Of a DNA stretch of 64,000 nt, positions 24,505-35,600 are shown piece by piece (position 1 is the first letter of the stretch; the number at the start of each line of letters is the position of its first letter). The DNA lies in assembly GCF_047495875.1 (NCBI RefSeq), contig NC_092461.1, forward strand, positions 65,212,299 to 65,276,298. Direction: 5' to 3'. Under the pieces are notes generated by a model, which was given only the letters and a program-made list of their open reading frames with translations, had not been told where the DNA came from and did not search any database. Source of the stretch: Pithys albifrons albifrons (lineage: Eukaryota; Chordata; Aves; Passeriformes; Thamnophilidae). Both the position numbers and the translations under genes were made by a program.

Positions 24505-25018
24505 TGCCAGCTGAAGACACACCCAGGCCAAACATGAAATGGGAACCCTTACATTGCCAATGCTTTTGGGGCAGCAGGATCTGTAAGTGCCTACAATATG
24601 AAATTCAGTTTTCATTGAGTTAGATATGGGGCTTGCCCTCTGCTGAGACAGAAGCTAACTATCCTCCCTCCACATCTCAAGATAGCACAAAGGATGACTT
24701 TCAGTGGCCTGCCTCCATTTCCCAGGCTCCCACACTGCCTTGCTCTGACTCTCCACGTGTGCCATCAAACCACGCATGGGAGGGCAGAGCAGACCTTGAA
24801 CCCAGGCAGCAAGGGCAGGTGGCTGTCAGACTCCTTCCTGCCCCCAGCACACCTGAGACACCCAAACCCGGACCAAGGATGCACCAGTGCTGTGCAATTG
24901 AAGCAGCAGACCAGTGTAAATCCCAAGGAATGTGTTTTGTTTGTGCGCAATCATGCACCAGAAGAATACCTGCAGCAAGACGGCGTGGCAGAATACCAAT
25001 GCTGACTATTAGCTTTTA
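24505..25018. other. GC-rich island of unknown origin, right part
   Basis: The GC-rich texture resumes at about 24640 after a short AT-richer stretch and continues to about 25000. Overlapping open frames (24633-25019 plus, 24701-24958 minus) have no recognisable family features. Left and right parts may be one older GC-rich unit split by CR1 copy B, but I could not find a clear duplication at the insertion borders to prove it. Confidence 0.4.
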
Positions 25019-28000
25019 GTCTATATTTAAATAAGACTGTGCTCATATTATGCAGTGTCTTTAGACAAGAAAAAAGAGGTTGTCAGTGACAAGAATTTAC
25101 TACTTTGTAGGAGTCCCTGAGTTGGAAGAAACATAGCCTATGTCTCTTTTGCAGTGCTTTCTCTGACGGATTTTCATCAGAAGTCTGGGATCAGTGCTTA
25201 ACAGAAATATAAGACATTACCTATTCTACACGAGCTGGAAAGGACCAAAGCACTAAGCAACTGGCACACAAGTGTATTCAGGCACAATATACACAAATGT
25301 ACATTTATTTGTGTCTTGCATATGAGAGATCTATTATTATTTAAATAGCAGTTAAGTCACTAAATTATTTTACTCTGCTGGCTTGCTTTTATTGTCTCGA
25401 AGGGACCTCAGCAGTAGATGTGCCCTTTAAACTGTGTAGCTGAACTATTTTCAGTTCTTAAGACAGTTGTGCTGCAATGAAACAGCAGAGTTGCCTCCAG
25501 CACAAGTGAGCTGCTATCACTGGCCCAACTGGTCATTGCAGTCACTTCATAGTACATAAAGGATTGGCATTGAAGCATATAGATGAGATAATTATCACTG
25601 GGATTTTTCCTGACATACCCTCTTTAAGAATTCAAACCCAAAAACGTGAAAATGATCCTGTTTCTGTGTTAACAGTAGTATCCAGCCAATTAAAACACTT
25701 GCAAGATTTCATAAGTAACTGCAGCTGTCTCTGTGAAGTGACTGCACCAAAATAGGCTCAACTATAAACAGCAAGGTCATGTCTTGCCATTGCGAAGAGA
25801 ACAGCAGTTTCCTCAAAAACTTGGATTTGCCCTATAGTTACCTGGGAGAGAACAAGATAATAAAACACAAATCTGTCTTAGTTCAATGGAATTGTACACA
25901 GAGAGGTAAGCAAAGAACCTGGCAATTTGAATGGTGCCAGTAAAAAGGATCATCAGATCTATGAGATCTAGAAGATTTACAATGCCTTGAAGAAACAATA
26001 GGCCAAATTGCTAGCAAGTAAAAGGTCAGAATAAAGAAAATCGCTGGGAGAAAAAAAAACATAAATCTCTTGGTTTCATATTTGACTGGGGATTGACTTT
26101 TAGCCATATATTTTCAGTAGACAAAGGGGAATAAAAACAAATCTGACTCTATATATTATAGATTTTCAACAGAAAACAATACACAAAACATCTGGATAAT
26201 ATGAAAATGAAAGCAAATCTGCTTTGCTCTTAATAATTTTCTAGTCATTCACCAATGTCAGTGAAGGGTTATCTGGGAGCTGGGTAAGTCATGCCCTTGG
26301 GATTTTGTATATATTTGTTCTTGTTTTGCACTTGTCTGCGTGATGTAATTTCTTCCATAAACTTTCTAAAATCTATCTTAAATCAATTTACATTTCTTGC
26401 CTGGGGAATGGTATTTGGAAGATCACTAGAATTTTTTTACCCTCCTAATCTAAATTTACTAATTATAAATGAATGTTCTGTCTGATCCTTGAACCACACT
26501 TTTCAACCAGAAATTGGTCTGTTTGGAAGCACTAAGATTATAAATCAGACTTGTTATAAGAGAAAATCTACATTGGAAAGCTGTGAGTCTATTGCTAAAA
26601 GTAGACAACAGGCTTTTCAAATATACCAAGAGAATTACACAACTGTTTTCTACAGAGAAGCTGTGGGATTTGAGTACTCTTTATGCTCTGAAAACTCTGA
26701 AAATTTTCAGCATCCCCCTAAGGAAGTACTTTCTCTTCACTGCTTCTCTGAGGAATTTCAGATCCAGAGAGAAAGGGAGAGGGAAGGAAAAATCCACTGA
26801 AATTCCCACAAGAGATAACACTTTCTGAAAGAGGCACAATTACCTGTCACTATCTCCTGATTCTGTTTTTAAATTCTCAAAGAACTTGCTATAATCTTTA
26901 ATCTTTCTATGTCATGTAAATAGGTCAAAAACCTCTTGTATCTGACTTTGGCATAAGCTACAGAGGGAGGTCAAGTCATCTGAGCTTTGAGGTTTGGCCC
27001 TAACTCATTAACTTGAAGGAAGTCACCTTAAAACTGATCCTGAGTCCAACTCCTACTGGATCAAGGTGTCTCATCCTGATCATTCTTGTTGTCTCCAGTT
27101 TCTCAGTGGATCAATTGTATATGACCACAAGACTACACAATACAAAAGCTTCTAAGGTCATGCCAGAATCACAGAAGGGGGCAGACATAGCTGTACAAGG
27201 TGATTCACATGGAGGTCATGACCAAACTGGGGCAATGAGAAAGCAGTAGCCACTTCATATGACTCCTTACTGCAAACTTGGTTTGTGAGCTACCAGTACC
27301 ATCTCACCTGGCCATCCTACTGGCAGTTTCCAAGGAGCTGACTTGCAAATAGGTCTTTCTACAGGGCATTCAAATATACCACATGTCAGCTCAGAGGCTG
27401 ACCCAGCTGAAAGAACCTTTACAATGACACAGCCCCAAATATCCTATGACAATTGCCTTAAAATAAGAAACTGGGTCATTCCTGCAGTCATATTCGTGTG
27501 AGCAATTGTTATGCACTGAGGTAAGTGTCATTACAGGAATGGACTATATTCATGAGTAAGTGTTTGAAATTCCCTCTCCAGGAGAGCAGGTGCATCACTT
27601 CAGCTTCTGACTTCTCCCAGGGCCTCTGTTTGGTGTAACACACACATGTACTGAACTACAAAGCCCACTATTCTTGTGGTCTATTCAGTTTTCCAATCGA
27701 CTTAAAAGAAAGGTCTTATTAAAGACATTGTAAGAGGTTGGAAATCTTTCAGGAATGCCCCCTGTGAGTTCAAATCACATTACTTTGCCCACTAGGCTCA
27801 TTGCAAAAAGCAAGTTGAACCTATGGCTTTCTGATTCCACCTGAGAAGCCAAGACTGGAGCACAGTAAAGAAGGGCAATGAGGTTCTCTTGATAGATCCA
27901 GTTACAGTTCCATTAACATACTCAGGAGTTATTGTATCTATAGATAGCAGGGAGAATTTTCAAATGTAGTGCCTAAAATTCAGGTGTCTATATCTCTGCC

Positions 28001-30386
28001 AATTTTAAATACTACATTAAACGTAGTTTTATGTGTCATATGTGTCTAAATTTAGACACTCTAGTTTTAGAGATGAATTTACAAAGCTGGAAATATATAT
28101 CTAAGAAAACAGAAAAATGCCCAATTGGAGTACTTTTGACTTCTTAGAAATATTTTTAAAGCATTATGAAAGGATATAAAACTATTCTTCCTACCTGCAT
28201 ATGAATAAAATTACCTACTAAGAATAACATTATCAGAATTTAAGGGGGTGATCTTTATTTTCAACTTAGGTCAATTTAGCATAATATCATAAGTAGCACT
28301 TCCTAAACTGTTCACATTAGAAAACAGGATTACCAGCAAATGACTCCACTTACAGCGATCACAAAATAAAACAGTGTGAAGGCAATAGTTTCAGATTCAT
28401 CACAGCTTTGCACATTATGTGTTCACTCTCACCTATACAAAGAGGCTGGAAACTGCAACCAAATCTGGACAGTGGTACTTTACCCCTTTTTTATATAGTT
28501 GAAAATACCTTGCAAAGTACTAGGCTAAATCATAGATAATTAGGCTTTGTTGTTTTAATTCAGATAACCCATGTTATTATATCACTTCAGCATAGCTGGT
28601 CAACTGTTTTGAATCAGAGCGGTCACTGCTTCAAAAATGCAAATGAGAAAGCAGTCCCATCATGTGGAGCCAATTTAGAGTATTTTGATTATTACAAGCA
28701 GAGTGGATTGAAATGGTACGAACTGTGAGATTAATCAGGGAACAAAATCAAATCAAATAAATCAAATACAGTTCATCCCTTCATCTGTGGGTGTGTGTCT
28801 AGAAAGGAGGATAGAAAACTCCATTGTCAATATTTCTGTCTCGTAAAAGGAAAGCATGAGCCAAATACTGATCTCATCTGTATTCTCACATCTTACTGAC
28901 TTGCTCAAACTCTTCTGCAAAGTTTGCCAACAAAAAGCTGACATGCAAGACAAAACTTTAAGAAAATCAATGCCAAATAATTGCCCGAACCATAAGAAAG
29001 AATAAATTTGCCAGTACGTTACGTTCCACCAACACTGTGGAGAGTTGTAAACCTAAAATCCAGGGGAACTAAACAGCTCTTATTGTGCATAGTAGACTTT
29101 ATATAACAGCAGGCAGCACAAATCATTTCTCCACTGCAGTTTGATAGCTAGTCATTCCTTCTTTCTATATTCAATTCTGCACCAGAGCCATGACTTAAAT
29201 GCTGTGCTGCTGTCAGTTATTTGGCTGCCAAAGGGAATGCTTACAAATGAAGCTATTGTCCCAGCAATCAGGCATCCCCTGGTGGGACAGTATATGATAA
29301 ATTTTTAAGGACATGGAAGAAGCATAAAACATGCTGTACTTTACATTAGACATTGTCACACAAGGATGTGCTTCTTTTTCATCACTTTTAAGATTCAGTA
29401 TTGTTGGAAGACTAAAAAGTGGACACTATGTCAGAATTGCAGGAGATCCACGGTATAGCTTGCAATGTAACACTGTAGGTTTATGGATAATATCAACTAT
29501 GAATTGCAAGGGATACAGATAACCCAGCTCCATTAAAGCAAGTCTAAAGGCACACTGAATATTCATGGAGTTTATTTATTTGACTGTACTTGTCCTAAAA
29601 ATATGGATTTGTTTTTATTCTATTCTAGGAAAGTTTTAAAAATGCCTTATCCAAAACTAAAATTCCTCCCATATTTAAGGACAAGCAAAAATCTATGGCT
29701 TGACATGTGTTCATGGTTTAACTGGCATTTCAGGTACAAGTCTAACACATCAACTTATTCTCAAAGAAAAATACTGAAAGCTACAAAGCATAAAACTCAC
29801 TTAAAAGTCACTATCTCTTTCAAAGAATGCTGGTTCCAAACATGAAAGCAAGGCCCAGGCACCCACTTTCTATCTTTGTGGCAGCCGCAGAATCACCAAG
29901 AGTGGTCTAGGTTCCGCAACTATCAATTCCTCCTCATAGTCTTAAAGTCCATTTTACCATAAGCCCCTTTTGCAAAGAAGGTTACTCACCAGTAAAGAGT
30001 AACTCTTGTCAAGATCTTCTCAAACTGGGAAATAAGGGCTTATCAACCTATTCAAGTAAAAAGGATCATTATATAAAAACACGAGTTGATAGTCAGTGCC
30101 TTAATTCAGACAGTGCTGGAAGAAGCATATTATACCAGATTACACTGCAAGAGTCCTATGGTATCAGCTCCTGTAAGTCAGTGAATATACCATTTTTTCC
30201 CACTTTGGGTTAGAGATAAGGCAGTCCACTAGTGCTATGGCAATATAGGAATATTTACTAAATTTCATTTTCCTGTGGAATTGTTTTGTGAATTATCAGG
30301 CACACCTGCTGCAACTTTCAAACCCCATCTGGAGCCCAAAGCATTTTCTTCTTAAGCCAGCTATTATTGCAGGCATACAGTAATGT
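25019..30386. other. unique AT-rich non-coding DNA
   Basis: No gene was recognised. A short AATCA-type repeat lies at about 28745-28770. Small open frames near 25.6, 26.5, 27.0 and 29.6 kb have no recognisable domain. A 39-nt segment at 26245-26283 and a 33-nt segment at 27489-27521 sit between AG and GTAAGT words on the plus strand. Segments this short are expected by chance. Confidence 0.55.
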
Positions 30387-30469
30387 TCATAGAATCACAG
30401 AAACGATTGGGTTGGAAAAGACCTCTGAGATCATCGAGTCAAACCCTTGGTCCAACTCTAGTCCATTTA

Positions 30470-31191
30470 CTAGATCATGGCACTCAGCGCCACGTCCAAT
30501 CTGCGTTTAAAAATCTCTAGGGATGGTGAATCCACCACCTCTCTGGGCAGCCCATTCCAATGCCTGATTACTCTCTCTGGAAAGAATTTTTTTCTGATAT
30601 CCAACTTAAATTTCCCCTGGCAGAGCTTAAGCCTGTGCCCCCTTGTTCTGTTGCTGAGTGTCTGGGAGAAGAGAGCAATGCCTACCTGGCTAGAACTTCC
30701 CTTCAGGAAGTTATAGACAGTGATGAGGTCACCTCTAAGCCTCCTCTTCTCCAGGCTAAACAACCCCAGCTCCCTCAGCCTCTCCCCATAGGGCTTGTGC
30801 TCCAGTCCCTTCACCAGCCTTGTTGCTCTTCTCTGGACCTGCTCCAGCACCTCAAAATCCTTTCTGAACTGAAGGGCCCAGAACTGAACACAGTACTCAA
30901 GGTGTGGCCTCACCAACGCAGAGTACAGGGGAAGGATCACTTCCCTGGTCATGCTGGCCACACTATTTTTGATACAGGACAGGATCCCATTGGCCTTCTT
31001 GGCCACCTGGGCACACTGTTGGCTCATGTTGAGCTTCCTGTCAATTAGTACTCCAAGGTCCCTTTCTGCCTGGCTGCTCTCCAGCCACTCTGTGCCCAGC
31101 CTGTAGCGCTGCAGGGGGTTGTTGTGGCCAAAGTGCAGGACCCGGCACTTGGCCTTGTTGAACTTCATCCCATTGGAATCAGCCCATCTCT
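30470..31191 (-). pseudogene. CR1 ORF2 C-terminal domain (copy C)
   Basis: An open frame of about 240 codons covers the thumb and C-terminal region: [14 protein letters not shown] at the start, [36 protein letters not shown], and a final WNGLPREVV ... FKRRLD block before the natural stop. These are standard closing blocks of CR1 ORF2. It is separated from the RT frame by loss of a single C between 31191 and 31192, judged against copy A1, which retains that base in the CATCTCTCAAG context. The reading is otherwise uninterrupted, so this one-base loss is among the few lesions in the 3' half. Confidence 0.93.
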
Positions 31192-32062
31192 AAGTCTATC
31201 CAGATCCCTCTGCAGAGCCCTCCTGCCTTCCAGCAGATCGACACTCCCTCCCAACTTGGTGTCATCAGCAAATTTGCTGATGATGGACTCAATCCTCTCA
31301 TCTAAATCATCAATAAAGATGTTAAACAGGACTGGAGCTGGGGACCCCTGGGGAACACCACTGGTGACTGGCCGCCAGCTGGATGCAGCTCCATTCACCA
31401 GCACTCTTTGGGCCCGACCCTCCAGCCAGCTCCTAATCCAGGAGAGGGTACGCTTGTCCAGGCTGTGGGCTACCAGCTTTTCCAGGAGTATATTATGGGA
31501 GATAGTGTCAAAGGCCTTGTTGAAGTCCAGATAGACCACATCCACAGCCTTCCCCTCATCCACCAGGTGGGTCACTCGATCGTAAAAAGAGATCAGGTTG
31601 GTCAGACAGGACCTGCCCCTCCTAAACCCATACTGGCTGGGTCTAATCCCTTGTCCACCCTGAAGATGCTGTGTGATTGCACTCAGGATGAACTGCTCCA
31701 TAACCCTGCCAGGCACGGAGGTCAGGCTGACAGGCCTGTAGTTGCCAGGGTCCTGCTTGCAGCCCTTTTTGTAGATTGGGGTGACATTGGCCAACCTCCA
31801 ATCATCTGGGACCTCCCCAGAGAGCCAGGACTGTTGGAAGATGATGGAGAGCGGTTTGGCAAGCTCTTCTGCCAGCTCCCTCATCACCCTGGGATGGATC
31901 CCATCTGGTCCCATAGACTTGTTAGGATCCAGCTGGCTCAGTAAGTCAGTAACTATATCCTCCTGGAATACAGGAAGGCTATTCAGCTCTGTCTCCCTGT
32001 CTACCAGCTCCAGAGGCCAGGTTGTCTGGAGGGCCACCTGTCTTACTGGTGAAAACTGAGGC
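31192..32062 (-). pseudogene. CR1 ORF2 reverse transcriptase (copy C)
   Basis: A minus-strand open frame of 299 codons opens at 32064. Residues 52-57 read GPDGIH, 109-114 YRPVSL, 145-152 YGFRRGRS, 178-186 YLDFNKAFD (motif A, Asp180), 235-241 SGVPQGS (motif B) and 265-268 FADD (motif C, catalytic Asp pair). All key RT residues are present. The first 10-15 residues are in a shifted frame: the native frame there reads [10 protein letters not shown] and joins the main frame near 32025. After motif B one residue is missing and the next ones are altered (PAPVLF in place of VLGPVLF in copy A1). The frame is lost at 31191/31192 by a one-base deletion. Confidence 0.93.
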
Positions 32063-32600
32063 ATGACCTAGCTCTATCTGTAAATTCTTTGTAAGTAGCC
32101 AGCCCTTTTTTCCATAGTCTGTAAAACTTTCTTTTTATCCCTGATTTCTTGCAGAATCTCCCTATTTAACCAAGCTGGCCGTCTTCCCCTCCGGCTGGCC
32201 TTTCAGCACACCGGTATAGCCTGTTGTTGTGCACTCAAAATTTCCTTCTTAAAACATGTCCATCTCTCCTGGACCCCCTTGCCTTTAAGGGTTTTTACCA
32301 GGGTATGCTCTGAATCAGTTTTTTGAATAGGCCAAAATCTGCCCTCTGGAAGTCCAGAGTAGAGGTTTTAATGGTGGCTCTCCTTACATCCCTGAGGACT
32401 GAAAATTCTATTATTTCATCGTCACTATGCCCCAGGTGGCCTCCAACCACTACATCATCCACCAGCCCCTCTCTCTTTGTAAACAGTAGGTCTAGCAGGG
32501 CCTTACCCCGGTAGGCTCATTTACCAGTTGATGAAGGAAATTGTCCTCTATACACTCCAGGAACCTCCTTGACTGCCTCCTTTCTGCAGTATGTTGTGAT
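32063..32600 (-). pseudogene. CR1 ORF2 endonuclease C-terminus and linker (copy C), frameshifted
   Basis: Three minus-strand reading frames together spell the end of the apurinic-like endonuclease and the linker to the RT. The outermost reads TAERRQSRRFLECIEDNF (from about 32595). After a shift near 32510 the next reads GKALLDLLF ... VVGGHLGHSDDE, where the HSD motif belongs to the endonuclease active site. After another break near 32302 a third reads KGKGVQERW ... GRRPAWLNRE and carries an in-frame TGA near 32210. The linker ends at about 32063, where 70-100 residues expected from the CR1 family before ASVF are absent. That length is estimated from memory of the family, not measured. Confidence 0.85.
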
Positions 32601-35600
32601 TCTTGTCTTATTCCTTTATAGAATTGAATTTAATTAAAATATTTTTGCTAGTAAAATTTTGCTACTAAAATGCTCCTTTTTTCCTTCATCATCTACTTTT
32701 CATCCTTGCAGATAGACTGGTCACTTCAGATGGTCTGATGTTTATTTTGGCATCTAGAAGCATGTAACATGACATGTGAAGGTTTCACCCACTAAGAGTG
32801 ATGAACGTCCATTAGCAAGTCATGTTACACATCGCAGACTTATCAGGAAGAGGGTAATGCCTAAAACTGAGTGCTGGTAGTCCAAATTGCTGCTGAAAGG
32901 CATAAAGAGAAAGGATAAAACAATTTGGTGTATGAAAAATCCTCAACAGTACTCAACAGGTGCCAGCTCCAACTTCCAGGAAACTTGAAACAAGACTCTA
33001 GGCAGGGAACAACCTAAAACATGCACACATTAATATCCTAATATTCTGCAGGGTGTATATGCAAGTACAATCTTACATGTAGAGGCAGAAATCTGAGACC
33101 TTGCAAATAGTTACTTGAAACAAAAGGAACATTAGGAATGTTCAGTGACACAAACCATGATGACTTCTAGAAACCTTTAGAACTATATCTTCTAGTTCAA
33201 TTTCTATTCAACTTTCAGGTTGACTTTACGACTCAGTCTTTTCTAACTAATGTTTTCTTGTGGTCCTATCTTGTGGTAACCATATGGAAAGACATTGATT
33301 TCATTCTTGACTATTTTCAGATTGCTTTATGGTGCTGAAAAATATACTGATAAGAATCTCTGTCTTCTCTTTTGCCACACTGTCTGCCTGGCAAAAATTT
33401 CTTAACAATGTTAAGATCATAGAAGCAAAGATTTTCTCTGCATCAACAAGCAGAAAAATTATTTTGTGATTTTCCACTATGTATTTGCTGCTTTCTGATT
33501 AAATCAGTAGATGTGTCTTTGAATTCTCATGAGAATATCAAAGAGCTTAATAACACAGCTACATGTGGGTTATAAAAGCCAAAATATTCCTTCAATAGGT
33601 GTTGAAATAAGTTTCACCACTTCTTGCAGTTACTTCCCACACTTCTTAGCCACCCTACAAAAACAGCCAAACCACAAGTTTATAGAGATCCTGGCTTACT
33701 CATGCTAATGGTCCAGAACAACTGTGTTGAAAGACATAAATCCATTTGATTAAGCATGAAGTAAGACAAGAAGGGAAGAAAATTTTTAATAGACAACCTG
33801 TCTCTAATAATGAGTCTTCAGCATCAAATGGGAGCATGTGAACACTCTTACTGACATTTTAGTTCAACATCTCAAATATGACAGACCAAAGACATAATTT
33901 ATTAACAGTTGGCAGTCTGGCAATGACTGGGGTCCAACTTTTACTGCAGTGTGCTCTGATTTTTTTTCTTCAGCTTATTTTGACTTCTTAGAAGAGCTTT
34001 GTCATTTGCTAGTACACTACTCTAATTCCAGATTTACTCCTTATTGCATATTGGATACACTACATACAGAATTAAAAATATTTTAAAATATTACTGTAAC
34101 AAGAAAACATTAGGTAGAAATAAGCAGTCTTGGCAAATCTCAGTTTCTTATGTCTTATCTTTCTCTCTCTTACAAGGATTAGTGTATTTTTCAGACTTCT
34201 CATTGTGTTCAGCTAGATGCAATTTTGTACTTGCACTTAAATTATTTTTGGGTAATGTTTCTACTCAAATATTCAAGATGCTTAACCTTGAGACTGTGGC
34301 AACCTACAGGTCTTTCAAAAATAGCTGATAATGGAATTCCTTTTTTTCCCTACTGCAATTATCTCAAACAGGACAGTAGGATTATAAAGTGCAATGAGTA
34401 TACAGATGACTATCCTGAATTAGATAAGGACAAAGACTATGAATCCACTGTCCTAACCAAGAAGAAAAGATCAGGTAAACAACCTCTCATGGGTAAGGCT
34501 GCATTATGATATCTCAACATCTCCCCATCAGTGTGGAAGACTTAAAGGACTCCAGAGTTTCAGAATATTCTCCTTCAGACTAAGAAAATACATTTTCTCC
34601 ATTTTCACTGGGAATCAAAGGAGAAGGAGTAAAGATAAAGCTCAAACTACTCAGCAAAAGGAAATACAGGAAACAAAAAGTATAACATTTCTTTCCTTCA
34701 GAAGCCATATTCTTTTAAAATTAGAGAGTATCAAAAATTCAGTTCCTAAGTCCTGAATTTGCCTTGCCACAAATTTACTCACCAAACAGTTCTCAGAGAT
34801 TCTAGCATGCCATGGGTTCTTATATTTAAGCAGTAAAGAATAATAACGCCAAGTGCAGATGAAATATACATGAGTGATAAATTCTGGATCCTCCACTGCG
34901 GCAGCATATTGCTTTTATGACTGAGATCCAGGTTACTTTAAGCCAGGTCATTTCAATTCAGTTTTCAGAAGACAGACTGTGAAAAAGACTGTTAACCTAT
35001 TTTTCTATACTGATAGATGAAACTGCTTTGAATCAACAAGTTTAGGACACTTTGATTTGATTTCTTTTCATTTTACAGGGAGGGAATAAAGGACATCACC
35101 ACTGACTTGAGTGAGGTGGATCAATAAAAACAGTAGACCAAGTCCATTAAATGCTTGAGGTTCAAATACCTATGCTGGAAATATCAAGGAGCACCACAAG
35201 AGTGAATGATACAGTGAACATATAAATTAAAATGCTCTGGCTTTATCAACTGGTAGCAAGATATCAGTACTCTTTTCATTGACTATTTATACTTGATTTG
35301 TGTTATCTTTTTTACTGGGTATACCTTGCCTTTTTTTTTTTTTTTTTTTTTAGTGATGTATCTTAAGAAACATTCATGAAAACCAAGTAGCACAAAAAAC
35401 ATCTTTCTGTAGTAAACAGAATGCAGGCTCACTACACTATGAAGACGCCCTTACAAGTCTGTTAACCAAGAAATTCTTTTGGTTGAGGGAGCAAAACTCT
35501 TGAGTAAAATATAATGGCTCAACCTGTGCACACTAAGACTATGCTATCTGCTGATGTACAAAGAGCCTAAGGGACACTTGGACTAGTCAGTCTTGCTAAA

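Larger units (their letters stand above)
30387..32600 (-). mobile_element. CR1 LINE, 5'-truncated, about 2.2 kb (copy C)
   Basis: The largest mobile element in the window. On the minus strand it reads, 5' to 3', the last part of the ORF2 endonuclease (from about 32600, TAERRQSRRF), the linker, the reverse transcriptase (about 32060-31192) and the C-terminal domain (to the stop at 30470-30472). An 83-bp 3' UTR then ends in two CTRTGATTCTATGA-type octamers at 30387-30400. ORF1 and the start of ORF2 are missing, the normal result of incomplete target-primed reverse transcription. Several frameshifts, an opal stop and an internal deletion make it non-functional, yet the RT and C-terminal segments are long and clean, which argues for a fairly recent insertion. 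No clear target-site duplication was seen, as is usual for CR1. Confidence 0.97.

Noticed and set aside
25105..25150. Weakly CR1-like wording (GAGTTGGAAGAAAC)
   Set aside because: Too short and isolated; no terminal octamers and no continuing match on either side.
30477..31048. Plus-strand open frames opposite the CR1 C-terminal domain (copy C)
   Set aside because: They are antisense shadows of the CR1 ORF2, which matches the family on the minus strand.
31124..32059. Plus-strand open frames of 92-178 codons opposite the CR1 reverse transcriptase
   Set aside because: Antisense shadows; the minus strand carries the RT motifs in order.
35155..35180. GGTTCAAAT word resembling a tRNA T-arm / B box
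   Set aside because: The stem is only four pairs with a short loop, and no A box, anticodon arm or acceptor stem can be drawn around it.
35331..35400. Possible processed retrocopy tail (T21 read as poly(A) on the minus strand)
   Set aside because: No AATAAA upstream on the minus strand and no similarity to a known transcript was recognised.
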